Origin: Acanthochlamys bracteata
Taxonomy: Eukaryota; Streptophyta; Magnoliopsida; Pandanales; Velloziaceae
Assembly: GCA_019914995.1 (NCBI GenBank)
Contig: CM034128.1
Span: 10,621,501-10,685,500 of the forward strand
DNA length: 64,000 bases
Direction of reading: 5' to 3'
Shown here: positions 10,754 to 21,877 of the stretch, piece by piece
Layout of the letters: each line of letters begins with the position of its first letter
Numbering within the stretch: the first letter of the stretch is position 1
Translations under genes and position numbers: made by a program
Notes under the pieces: generated by a model
The model's database searches: none
Seen by the model: only the letters and a program-made list of their open reading frames with translations
What the model was told of the DNA's origin: nothing

Positions 10754-13345
10754 TCATTGCACAAACCTCAGCCATAACAGTATCGATGCACTGTACAAGG
10801 CCTTTATGAGTAGCACTCTCAACACCAGAAACAGCTGTAGCCATCTCTTCACAGGCAGCAGCATGGGCACCATCAACAGGAAAGTTTTATCTAACAGAAA
10901 GTCACAGTCATGACTAGAACCCTTATGGCTTAGAGATAAAACAGGCGAAGAAGCTGAATATTTCAGTACATTCAAGTAAAAACTAACACAGACCACAAAC
11001 CTCTGAGTTTATTTAGCCATGATATGAAGGCCACTAGGAGATAAAGGAATTGCAAAATAAGGAACTTGGACATGTAGAAAAGTGCAGTAGCAAAGAATCT
11101 CTCAGCAGTGCTCATTAGCACATCATTATAATTGTTAAAATCATTGTTATATGCAGTAAATTGTAAGAATCCTAAGCCTTTATCAGGTGCATGTTAAGTG
11201 TTTCATAATACGAATAACCAAACGTAGTGTGAACCTACAAATATTAAACTCTCTTGACATAATAAGCTTGATTTGACATCAATGGAAAGCAAAGAAGATT
11301 ATATAAATGTATCCACGTTAGATAAGACTTGTCTAGATTCTGAAAGATGTGCTTCCTGGCATCATGCAATCTAGCTTCCGAAATACAAGATTTACATTTC
11401 TTTACAAAAAGCACCATCCACACAATCCAGCCAGCTCCAAGAACTTCTTTACTGGAGCAAATGACAGGAATAAAAGCCCTCAACAAACAAAAAATATCTG
11501 ATTATTGAGGAAACCACAATATATGAAGGATTTGCAGGTGAACTAAGGAAATTCAATTACATAATCCAGAAGAGAGACCATCAGATTAGACATTAGTAGG
11601 TCTAGAAAATATATCTAACCTGAGAAGAAAATATAGTGCATCTAGATATTGGCTCCTCATTCCAACGCACAAACTCTGTTACTATGGTAACTGATATCTG
11701 TTGTTGAGATGATGGATTTGGGTTTCCTTTAGAGCGTGTTACAGTTGTCTCAGACTGTTGGTGAATTTCAGCACGTAACTCTTCCATCTGCACAAGCTAT
11801 ATCTTAGTAATATGGCAAACAAATTCACTAAGGACATTCTATGAACATACTACTAAGTGCTCAAATTAAGTTTATATATAAAATAATGATGAGCTTCTGA
11901 AATGCAACCTTCAGCTGATAGAGTTGTTTAAGTGAAGCCTGCTCATGCTCAGGATACTCATCTTTGTGAGCTACAAACAAGGACTCTGCCAGGCCTGAGG
12001 TGCAAAAAAGATTTCAACAGTCATTCAAAAATATGCACAAGCTTTCATCACTAAAAATTGTCTCATTGACAGAAAGGAGACACCACTCAAACGGCAAGAA
12101 CTGGAAAGTTCTGCAAATTACCAACATCAGCACTTAGACGTAAAGCTAGTACACTCAAAACACCAGAATACGTTTTCATGCTACAATTCAAAGTCAGAAA
12201 ATAAATGAATCAGGTTTAAGCAGCTATATTGCTATTTGTTATCAAAGATTTCCCATCCTATGGTATTTAAATGAGCTCAGAACCATTAGCAAGCACTCGT
12301 AACCTTTAATTACAAATTTCTTGGACAACATCTTCTCATTAGGTAACACTGTGTGCTGACTCCTTAAAACAAATGAAATTATGGACCCAACAAAAACAGA
12401 GAAACAGTACCTGGGGTAAATAAGATATATTAAGCAAATAAGCAATCAAATGGTTTGGGTTAATCTGGCTGCCAGAGCTGAAAGGGAAAGGCTGGACCCA
12501 TTTAAATCTAACATCAGGAAGTGATTCCTGAAGGAGACTGCCTTAGGCAGTGCAACTTTTTGGGGTGGTGGGTTTCTAGTAAGCAGCAAACTTGGAATGT
12601 ATTTAGCCATTGTTCAATAATGCACCTTGACTAGAAAGGGGAATATTTACTCAAGTCATGCTTTCCTGTTGTTAAAATGTGGGTGGGTGCCAATCAAAAT
12701 GATAAACAAAGGGACTATAGTCATAAATTCCGCTGACTTAGCCACATTGCATCAACAGGTAAAAGCCCTTGCTTTTTCTTTTAGCTTTCTAAAAGAAAAA
12801 AAAAAGAAATCACAACAACATAATGGCATCTTCATCTTCATAGGATGGGACAGCTACGTGAATAATGGTGTGCAACTATTCCCTGTTAAAGTTATACCTT
12901 CAGCCAAAACAAATGCATTGGAATGATAATATTAAAAACACAAAGAAGAAATACAGTTAGAAACTACAAACAACAATAAAAATAGTAAATGCACATATTT
13001 CTGAGATTATTTTCATGAACAGAAACTTTTTTGATCCAGAAATAAATGAACAAATGTGGTACCTACCTTCAACATCCAAATCACCACATCCAACAGCTCT
13101 CAACTCTCTAGCAAGGTCTTGTGTCTTTTCATATGCGACAGCAAGAGTTCTGAGATACTGTATTCTCAAAGTTCACAAGCATTAGATACACATATAACTA
13201 TCTTGTAACTATGTTTAAACAGTGCAAAGCTAGTAAACACTAACCAGTAAAAGGCCACCCTCTTCTATTGGAGGTAAATTTGTGAGTGATGGCTTTTGTA
13301 ATAGCTTGTCAAGAATGGCGGTGAAACTGCTCCAAAACTCGCTGT
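10754..13345 (-). pseudogene. Captured exon-intron segment of exocyst subunit SEC10
   Basis: Minus-strand pieces match the middle of plant SEC10 in the right order. About 13345-13250: TAILDKLLQKPSLTNLPP, IEEGGLL. About 13158-13067: YLRTLAVAYEKTQDL, RELRAVGCGDLDVEG. About 11997-11910: ESLFVAHKDEYPEHEQASLK. About 11790-11623: MEELRAEIHQQSE, TRSKGNPNPSSQQQISV, TEFVRWNEEPISRCTIFSSQ. About 10885-10757: PVDGAHAAACEEMATAV, HKGLVQCIDTVMAE. Introns are kept, so the source was genomic DNA rather than mRNA. The SEC10 region between FSSQ and PVDGAHAA (about 100 residues in the family) is missing, as are the N- and C-terminal parts. SEC10 itself tethers secretory vesicles at the plasma membrane as part of the exocyst. 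This copy cannot encode a full subunit, but exon sequence and several splice sites are well preserved. Confidence 0.85.
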
Positions 13346-13639
13346 ATGAAACAGGAAAACACTTATGTAGTTAGTTATACAGACAAGTCAAAGCAGTTGC
13401 TTAAAATTTTATAAAAAAATAAATTCTATGGAACTCTCAAGCTACACAAATAATATATGTAACAATGAGTGAAGCATAAACATGCAGGAAAGGGATTCGA
13501 AATTGAATGCTAAGACATACCTTGGATTTCATTTGACAGTACTAGCGAGACCAGGAGAAGCAGTATTGGCAGTGATAGTAGTTGAAAGACCAGTTGTTGC
13601 CTTGGTGAAACTGCGTCGAAGTCTTGCTTAAATCTTGGC

Positions 13640-14090
13640 CGCGCCCATGCCTACTTCAGTCCAGATTCGAGGGACGGCTGCTGCGCTCGGCTGGTACATC
13701 AACGCCTGAGAGCTCAGTTCTTGCTACTCATAGACAAGACCATTCATTAACAGAGAGCATCCACGACCAGCTAATCCCAATTTATGGACAAAAGTGGTGC
13801 TCTGCACAGCCAGGTCCTTAAAATTTGATTCTTTTTGAAGTTTCAAAAGAACTTCCTGAGGGTGAGATTTTGCTCTCGGCCTGCATCATTGTAATTTGCG
13901 TTAAATGCTTAAAGAACCTACATACATTCCTATGAAGTTAAAGAAAACAATGTGGAAAAAGAACTTAAACACATACAACAGAGTTTCAACAAATGCTCTC
14001 TCAACATGATGCACTTCTACTGCCTCTTCATCAGAATCTTCTGCAGCCTCTCTCAATAGATGGCGTAAGTTCATCCACCTGGCTGCTCTT
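13640..14090 (-). pseudogene. Captured piece resembling UDP-glucose:glycoprotein glucosyltransferase (UGGT)
   Basis: Minus-strand translation gives HHVERAFVETL, then SKSHPQEVLLKLQKESNFKD, then STTFVHKLGLAGRGCSLLMN followed by GLVYE and a stop. This resembles the stretch of UGGT thioredoxin-like domains that I remember as FVE..., PPQDVLFKLHKE..., FVFKLGLAKLKCCLLMNGLV. UGGT is the ER-lumen folding sensor that re-glucosylates misfolded glycoproteins. Only about 80 residues are present, split by an intron near 13880-13975. A clear in-frame stop follows GLVYE. It lies directly upstream of the SEC10 segment in the same orientation, so a chimeric transcript is possible. The family call rests on memory of the motif. 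Confidence 0.55.
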
Positions 14091-14230
14091 CAAAAGAGTA
14101 AAATCTAACTTTAATTCTACTGCTACTCTCCTATATGCCCCTGGATATGTCAAAGTTGGCTGATTTACAAGTAAAACGATGTCAAATAAGAACTTTTATA
14201 ATGACATTGTTTCTCCTAATAAACTTAAAA

Positions 14231-14512
14231 GATGAAGGGGGATTTCTCAAGCTCACGGAAAAGAAGTCGGCTTCGGCGAAGAACTCCGTCTCACGGGAAA
14301 CACCGGCGAGTCGGTAGCTGCTCGGTTTAACGGAATGAAATCGGCTTCCGAAATTTCTTTGAAATTTCTTCTCCTAGCGTCGGACGGAAGCAAGTCCGGC
14401 GAGATGAAGGGGGATTTCTCAAGCTCAATCACCGATCAGCGGCAAGGGAACGGCTCCGGCGAAGACCTAACCAAGGCAGCGTGGGAAGGAAATGAACCCG
14501 ATCGGGTTCATT
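14231..14512. repeat. GC-rich internal region with a direct repeat and a 22-bp perfect palindrome
   Basis: A 25-base word beginning GATGAAGGGGGATTTCTCAA occurs near 14231 and again near 14403. A perfect palindrome spans 14491-14512, with centre GAACCCGATCGGGTTC. The composition is much more GC-rich than the flanks. The position, just inside the right subterminal array and upstream of the minus-strand gene pieces, would suit a leader or promoter region; this is inferred. Confidence 0.6.
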
Positions 14513-14905
14513 AAGACAATTTGCCGACTGAAATGCTTAGCAGTCGGCCAATTGCCGACTGAAAACTTAAGTAGTCGGTATACTTTCGAGAGAATTACCG
14601 ACTGGTTCACGTCTAGTCGGTGATATTACCGACTAACTGGCTGTCGAGTCGGCAATATTTAATTGATTTGCCGACTGAAATGCTTCGTAGTCGGTAAACT
14701 ACCGACTGATAATTTCAATAGTCGGTATACTGTCGAAAGACTTACCGAGTGACTCAAAATTAGTCGGTGATGTTCATAATTACCGACTAACTGGATTTCA
14801 GTCGGTATATTTGTTTGATTTGCCGACTGATTTTTTTTCAGTCGGTAAATTATGAACTTACCTACTGAAATTTTTCAGTCGGTAATATTCAGTCGGTAAT
14901 TGTGT
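14513..14905. repeat. Right subterminal repeat array of the CACTA element
   Basis: Alternating TTGCCGACTGAA, AGTCGGTA and TTACCGACT words, the counterpart of the array at 9078-9665. Confidence 0.85.
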
Positions 14906-15424
14906 TTTTTGTACTAGTGATATCATCTCCTTTCTTCATACGGGCAACATCTATTTCCTCCAAATTTTGATCGTCTATGCCATAGTCATCCATATCAAAA
15001 TTAATGGCACGAAAATTTGGATCCATTTAAAATAACAACTAAAATTTTGAGAATTGAAGAAATGTGAATTTAAAAAATAAAGTAAGAAAAAAATATTTTT
15101 ATAATTTTGTGTAAGATTGAGTAGAATGAAAATGAGATTTGAAAAAAATGTGTGAAAAATGAATGAAAATATGATGTATTTATAAGTGAAAAGTTGAATT
15201 TAAAAATAAAAAAAAAATTTTAACGTTGCAGCAGCCAGCCAACAGTAAAAACAACCGTTGGCTGGCTGCTACAACGGTCATACTGACATCAGCATGACAG
15301 AAATAGATTAGTTTTTTGACCAGGTCAACGGTCAATATTGACCAGGTCAAAATCAATATTAACCGGTCAACAGAACAATACCGAACATGTGAGCCAGCAA
15401 AGTCGGCCCGTCCTGTCCATCGCA

Positions 15425-15507
15425 CCAGACCGAGCGGGCCTTATGCCGAGCTGAATGGCCGGGCCGCGAGCTGGCCCGTTTGGCCCCGGCCCATATTTGC
15501 ATCTCTA
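15425..15507. repeat. Right terminal region of the hAT element
   Basis: Ends in TGCATCTCTA, the inverse of the left TIR, preceded by GGGCCGCGAGCTGGCCCG-type sequence. The 8-bp target copy ATGGGAAT follows at once. Confidence 0.85.
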
Positions 15508-15821
15508 ATGGGAATGCAAGAAATAATGTACTATATCTAACATTGGATTAAGTATATACCTGCAATTAAATTAAATTACACCAAGTAAAAACTTGTTACA
15601 GCTCAAGGTAAGCACCAACTCAACTTAACCTGGTTTATAAAAAGATTAACCATAAAAACATTGAGTTGATGTAATATACCTAATCTATTATATAATTTTG
15701 TCTCCTCATTATATTTATGCATAATTATTTGGCGCGCTACTTCTTGTATCTTCTAAATTATCCTATTCTCTGCTTAGTTACCTGCAGAAAACCCTAGCTA
15801 GCGCCATGTACAATATCTTGA

Positions 15822-18086
15822 TCAGAAGTTCCATGGATCAAACGAATCTTCATCACCAGGTGGGTAGTAAGACGAAGGACCAGGGTCATTACCAATACCA
15901 TTGAACAACCCGTCTCCGACACCATTAAAGCCATCTGCAGCAAAACCCATATTGGTATGATCAGCGAACAGATCGGGAGATAACGGCGCGGCTGGAGGGA
16001 AAGAGGGTATGCAAGTGTTGTTGTTGCTCGCCGGAGTGTTCTGAATAGAATCTGAGAATTGATTGGAACAAGTATAACTAGTTGCAGAAGAGAGTAATGT
16101 TCGGTTGGTCGGAGAGTAAAAGTTTGAGGAATCTGTTGGGATGTTTATGTTGTTAGCTGCCGGAGAGAAATAGTTGATCGGATCATCTGCGATGGGGAAG
16201 TCAGCGTTCGTTGGCTTGTAAATATCAGAAGAAGTAGGATCGGCTGCAGGTGCCGGGTAGTACTGTGAAGGATTGATATGATCAACGGAGTTGATGAAGA
16301 AATTAGTTGATCCTGGCTGCGGTATTGGTGTAGAGAAAACTATTGGATTAGATGGCTGCCGGAAAAAATAAGAACTACTTGGGCCTCCGACGACAGAGGT
16401 ATTGAAGAAGGGTTTGTTTGGGTTAAAAATGTCGTAAACACTGAACTGGCAAACTCTCGGATTGTGGCTTGCGCTTGTGATGTCGTGAATGCTCGGACGG
16501 CGGCGTTCCTTGACGTCAGCAGCTTGCCGATTGAAGAACTTTTGGGCGTGGCTTGCTACCTGAGTTGCAGTTCTTGTTGGCACGAAGTTCTTTGAGATGC
16601 TTCGCCAGTCTCCCCTTCCGTAAACGTCCATGCCGATCAGAAACATCCTACCAAAATATTCAACTAACATTACTAAGCATATATATGATTGATTTAGTTG
16701 CATTGAATCTGAAGCATGCATGCATGACCATTGATAATTGAATTTAACCTGTAAGAACTTTACAAGAACAATATTAACGGGAACAACCAAATTAGAACAA
16801 CTTTTCCCGTTGGAAGTGATTTTTAAGTGAAGTTTTTTTAAAATAAAAAATATTTTAAGAACTTTTAGAAAATAAATTTAATAACAAAACATTATAAAAT
16901 AATTTTTTAGTATTTTCTAAAATTTATCAAAATTACTAAAGTATTATAGAATTTAATTAAAAACTATAAATAAAAAGTTGGAATAAAAAGTAGATGAAAT
17001 TAGTACCAAATCTCAAATTAATGATAAATAATGAAAATGAAATGTCAAACCCTAATTATATAATGATAATGAACTGATCGTATATTGAAGATGTACAGGA
17101 CAATTGACTTGCACCAGTAATATTATTCCGAGAATATATATAATTAAAGGTACGCAAGTGAATTAACCTGTGTTCTTCCTCCGTCCACGGAACGCCCTTC
17201 GTCGGCGGCGATGTCTCTCTGTATCTCTTAGTATTTCCAGATGATCCCCTCCTCCCTAAAGATGCCGATGGCGACTGTGACGAAGAGGCACCATCGGCAT
17301 TAGTCCTTCTTACTTGAGCCCTTTTACCCATGGATCGTTCCCTTGCCCTCCTCATTTGTTCAGATCCTTTAGAATTAGCTTCCTGCAAGGCATGGGTCAT
17401 TGTGAGTTACATATATGCACACTTGGAGTGCCAAAAGAAAAAAAACAACAGAGAAGAAATCGAAATATTGTAAAAGCATGCATGCAAATGAAACAAGGAA
17501 TCTAACACGAGATTTTTCACTAATGCTCTTCGCGATCGACCAAATCTTTTTGTAAGATTTAGTTTCAGAGGAGTGATTAATTAGCTTTTTTGTTTTGACT
17601 AGAATGCATTATATCAGAAGCAAGAAAAGAATTGAAGAAGCCAAGAATTACATTCCCGGCAGGTGCATTTGTATTACTGAGCACGGCGGCGAACTCATTT
17701 TGCATTGCACTGACGGTAGCAGGATCAACATTAAGCAGGTTCTCATCACCATCGTCATTCATGAAAAACGCGGCACTTGCACTAGTGACTGCCGCCGCTT
17801 CCATCTGTCGTGCCACAGTTCCTTGGTCATCGTAATCATCATCGTCGTCCTCGCCGATGTACATTGGATCAGGATAACTCCCATTTTCGATATCCTGCAC
17901 ATCTTTGAGGAGCTCAGCATAACGATTCTGCAACTCATCTCGGCTACGACCTGGAAGCCGTCTAGCGAGGGCTGCCATGCAGTCAAGCGTCGCGCCCTCA
18001 AACTCGGCGATTGTTTGCTCCAAAATTTTATCTTCAACCTTTGTCCACGGCTGTCCCCCACTGCTCCCCAGACTGAACTCCACCAT
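15822..18086 (-). CDS. DIVARICATA-type transcription factor with two MYB-like domains
   Basis: Three exons join in frame: 18086-17652, 17382-17168 and 16647-15822, giving about 491 residues. The start is the ATG at 18086 ([11 protein letters not shown]); upstream codons are open but have no ATG. The N-terminal SANT/MYB-like domain (about residues 10-65) contains [11 protein letters not shown] and [17 protein letters not shown]. It lacks the usual second-helix Trp (DCMAALARR instead of D.W..IA), so it is divergent. A basic linker follows ([17 protein letters not shown]). The second MYB domain is canonical: [10 protein letters not shown] across the exon 2/3 junction, then [20 protein letters not shown] and [13 protein letters not shown], the SHAQKYF motif with F for Y. 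The long C-terminal part is Ser/Asn/Pro-rich and ends in an acidic tail. It is expected to be nuclear and to bind I-box-like DNA. Intron 2 contains an AT-rich repeat (about 16800-16990). The hAT block lies just 3' of the gene. Confidence 0.9.
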
Positions 18087-18116
18087 TGCCACAGCCACCA
18101 AAGCTCTAAAGGCCAA

Positions 18117-21100
18117 AGTTTAACAGCGTTGGTTGCGGAGAGGCGGAGCTCAGAGGTGGGCGTGAGGTGTGTCTCACAGCAGGAGAGAGATTAATTTATG
18201 CGGCAATTAGGAAGGAAGGCGAAGTTTAGTGCTGTGTGGGACCCACATAAGTAGAGTCCAAAGTGTCTTTTTCTTCCACTTCACAGTTCGTTCACACGGA
18301 TGTAATACACAGAGACAGAATAAAAATGGTGTATGCATTTTTTATTTCCAGTTTTGCCCTTGTGAAATTAAGAAAGTGAGGTGAGATTTCTTCTCCTTCC
18401 CCGGCCACTGCAGCAGCTTTTGCTCATGGCAGGATACGGGCGTGAGCTCTACGCGATTGGAAGCGTGGCTTGGAATAACCTTCATGCAAAGAAGAATAAT
18501 TTACGGTGGTGTTGATTTAGTGAAGCTCCAGCGAACTTGTTAGTTAGGTTTCAGGCGAACTCCTCTAGGAGTGGGAGAGGTGTCTAGCATTTAAGCTACG
18601 AATGCATGTAAAATCTTGTGTTGCTGTAATCATTGGACGGAAATGGGCCCCCACTTAGAAGGAACATTTGGTCATACACAAAATCTTTGATTTTTAAAGT
18701 AAATCTTTCGTAGTGTTTTGTTAATAACACAGTTATGCTATAACCAAGAAATAAATTAAATACAATAATGTTTTATGTAGTTTTTGTAAGTAGAATAATC
18801 TTTTAAGTAATTTCATTTTAATAACTTCCATCGTAATTTTCTATGTACGTAGCGTTTGTGGTAGCTTGTCTTTAAAAAAAACAAATAAATGAAACATCTA
18901 AGATTTGAATGAAGTCGTTAATTTGATAGTAATATCGTGTTAAAAAAATTTTCTTAACTAAGTTCATGAATGAAGGCCGTGGAGTTAGTTCTATTTTATA
19001 AAACACATCATATATATGTGCGTTAAAAAATATTTGGCTTAATGCATAAATAAGGTTTGTACTTTTTAACAGTTTACAATCTGCAAATTTGAATGAAAAG
19101 TTCTTATAAGAAAAATTAAGCCGCAAATGATGATACTTTTTATAAATGATTATAGTAACAAGTTTTTTTAAATAAAAATATTTTAAAGGTTTTAAAAACA
19201 ATTAATTTTGATTTTTTAATTAAAAATAATAGTTATATATACAAATTATATAAAATATTTATATTTCTAAATTTAAAATATTTTATTAAAAATTTATTAA
19301 AAATATAAAATTATTTTCTTAAAAAATATTTCGATAAGTTAAAACCAATGTGTAATAGTCAATGTCATTCAATTCCAATTTTTCTATCTTGTTCCCGCGA
19401 GTCAACAGATCAAGTTCCGTCGGAGATTTCCAACGGAGAGAGAAAGCAGTCAACACAACAAAACAAACCAAACATATTTTGCAGGTAATTGCATTGAAGG
19501 CAAGTGTTAATCTTGAAGATAAGATTTCAGTGATACTCCTTCGCCAATTAGAAGAAAGAAGAAGAAAAGCATATTGACATTTTGTATATATGCTTTTGTT
19601 TCTTTTAATTACCTATTTCTTGTGCATGCTCATCAAAAAATTTCACTTTTGGTCTTCAAAATTTGAATTCGATCAATTCAAAATTTTTAATTATTATTTT
19701 TATTATCATATTAAAATTTACTTTTATAAAAATTAATTTCAAATTAATTTATATATTTAAATTAGGAAAAAGATAGGAATATTTTTTTTTAAGGATACTT
19801 TCGGACACTCTCTCTTCGATTTATGGCTGGAATGATTTTCAAATATAATATTCACCGTTGGATATGAAAAACTATGAGTTTAGAAATCTACCAATAAAAT
19901 TTTAGCTCAATCGGACCACGAATTTACTTCCATCCGATCATTTGATAAAGATGATAAAAAATAAGAAATTTAAAAAATATATATGTTATATCATTTCTGT
20001 CATCTTAATCAAGTGATTGGATGGAGGTGAATTCGTACCGATTGAATTGAAATTTTATGAGTAGATTTCTAATTCATAGTTCTTCATATCTAACGGTAGA
20101 GATTAGATTTAAAAATTATTCCGATCATAAACCGGAAAGAGAGTGCCCGAAAGTGTCCTTAATGAGAGAGTACCACTATCTCCGAATCTTTTTTTACAAA
20201 ATATTTTTTATAAAATTTACTTTTACAAAATCTATTTATTTTTATGTAAATATCTAAAGTCAAAGTAAACATGTAAAAAGATGAGATTGCTTTTCAAGCT
20301 GTTAATGCATGCATGGATATATATCCGATATGTTACTTATGAAACGTGGCTTGCACAGATGGTCCAGAAAAGTTGCTGAGTGAGAGCAGCAGCAAAGAGT
20401 TCAGGTATAGAAAGCAGTTGCTAGGGAAAAAAAGAAACATGGTTGTTTTAACATTCCGAAAATGTTTTTTAATTCAAAATTTTAGTTTTAGATATATTTT
20501 TTTAACTTTTTGTGATAATATTTCGTATTGTTTTGTTCTTTCACATATATAGATGTGGCGCATTTGAATTTCTTAGATATAGAAAACGATTAAAAAGAAT
20601 ATGTACAAGGAAACTAATATGTACCAACAACTAATTATATATAATTTAAATGTACTTACATGCATACTGTATTATTTGTAAACTCTTATTTCATCCATTT
20701 TCTTCAGCTTTTAGTTTCATAAAACTTTTCTATAGTGCTTTGCAATAACTTTTATAAAAAATCTTTAGAAGACACGAGTGAATTGTAAATTAGAAATAAC
20801 AATATAATTAACAGATCAAATTCAGATTGATTTTTATACTAATTTTAATTTGGTTCATATATTTTCAGACTTCTTAAAGTTGCGAATTTTTTTTTTGAAC
20901 GGGCGGTTAACATTGCCTTTCAATGTTATAAGAAATGAAACATAAATTTGTTAGCTAGCTAATATATAAAGGTGTGAACTATGAAGTGCTAATTTAATTA
21001 AGAGTATATCTCTGTTCTTTTGACTTATAAGATTTTATGTTGAACAAAGGTATGCATTCCATTCTTCATTCGTTTCCTTCTTCGAACTTGGAACTTCCTA

Positions 21101-21877
21101 TTAATTTGCCTTTAACTCTTGTTTTTGTCTAGCTTTTAATACCATAGAGCCTTTTCCTCCTCTATCCTTTGCATCATTGTTTATATCAGTGATCTATATA
21201 TATATAGTTCTTTCTTGTAATCAGCTATTATTTAATTTGTTTTCTTATAACTGCGTACAGGGGACTGGCTTTCATAGAGTTTTGAGGGAATTAAATTTGC
21301 AATTCATCAAGAACTACAAATATTTAAGAAAATGTTCTGATCAGAAACAAGCAAAATATCAACCTGTTCTTTATTAAGAGTATAAATACATGCAGGCAGC
21401 ATAGCTAGAAAAAGATAAACATCTCTGGTGATAAACCAATAATTTTGTTTTATATCAGATGTTACGGAACGCCCACAGTTCAGTTTCGTAAAAATAAAGA
21501 ACAATAAAAATAAATTTGGCAGAAATTGAATTGTGAGTGATAACTAAAATATATAAATTAGAGTTTATTCTAATAAAAATAAAATTTTGTGTGAAAATTA
21601 AAGTGAAGGTTGAAATATTAATTCAAATACGAAAAATGTCGAACTCAAAAATTTAGAAAAAGTAAATAAGAAATCGGCGGATGTCATTATTCCAGCAACG
21701 ATGGTATATAACATATTACAGAGAGAAATTTCACACGTACATTCATCAGGTGCAGGTAGTGCACCTTTTATTCTTCATATATTATATTACGTTATCCCCG
21801 AAAGCATATATCGTCAGGTCATGGCCGGAACTGATCGGCCGGGGACTTCATGCATGCAGCTAGCTGATGGTACTGCA
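18117..21877. other. Intergenic region between the two MYB-type genes
   Basis: Promoter side of the 18086 gene, then AT-rich DNA. Apart from the foldback MITE at 19789-20162, no gene was found; the open frames are short and low-complexity. Confidence 0.5.
19789..20162. repeat. Foldback MITE, copy 2 (long inverted repeat)
   Basis: The element is almost one complete hairpin. It begins AAGGATACTTTCGGACACTC and, reversed, its far end begins AAGGACACTTTCGGGCACTC; similarity continues through both arms (CACCGTTGGATATGAAAAAC against TACCGTTAGATATGAAGAAC, and so on). It is about 370 bp with no coding capacity. It shares internal words with the element at 3800-4155. I could not settle the target duplication, so the superfamily is left open. 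Confidence 0.85.

Larger units (their letters stand above)
9045..14919 (-). mobile_element. Non-autonomous CACTA (En/Spm-type) transposon carrying host gene pieces (Pack-CACTA)
   Basis: The element begins CACTACTACA at 9045 and ends in TAGTG at 14919; reversed, the right end is CACTAGTACAAAAAACAC. Both ends are flanked by the 3-bp target copy ATA (9042-9044 and 14920-14922), which is diagnostic of CACTA insertion. Dense subterminal repeats of CAGTCGGTAA/TTACCGACTG lie inside both ends. It is 5,875 bp long. I see no TNPD/TNP2-like or TNPA-like transposase. The interior instead has intron-containing pieces of SEC10 and a UGGT-like gene, all on the minus strand, plus an unassigned open stretch. 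It sits inside the hAT transposase, interrupting codons of ...GDD/ILPTQR..., so it is younger than the hAT element. Confidence 0.92.
6705..15507 (-). mobile_element. hAT-superfamily DNA transposon, interrupted by a CACTA insertion
   Basis: The left end reads TAGAGGTGCAAAAATCGG and continues into GC-rich GGCCCG-type sequence; the right end, reversed, reads TAGAGATGCAAATATGGG and continues the same way. These are terminal inverted repeats typical of plant hAT elements. The flanking 8-mers are ATGAAAAT (6697-6704) and ATGGGAAT (15508-15515), six of eight identical, as expected for an aged 8-bp target duplication. Removing the CACTA insert (9045-14919 plus 3 bp) leaves about 2.9 kb, a normal hAT length. 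It carries a decayed transposase on the minus strand. It lies about 310 bases downstream of the MYB stop codon at 15822. It looks immobile by itself. Confidence 0.9.

Noticed and set aside
10940-11240. Search for a CACTA transposase (TNPD/TNP2 motifs) in the element interior
   Set aside because: None seen in any frame, so the element is called non-autonomous.
11244-11486. 80-codon open frame between SEC10 exons in the CACTA element
   Set aside because: It does not match the missing SEC10 region and looks like intron sequence.
17595-18194. 199-codon open frame on the plus strand
   Set aside because: It lies antisense to the first exon of the DIVARICATA-type gene, whose MYB motifs and splice joins are clear.
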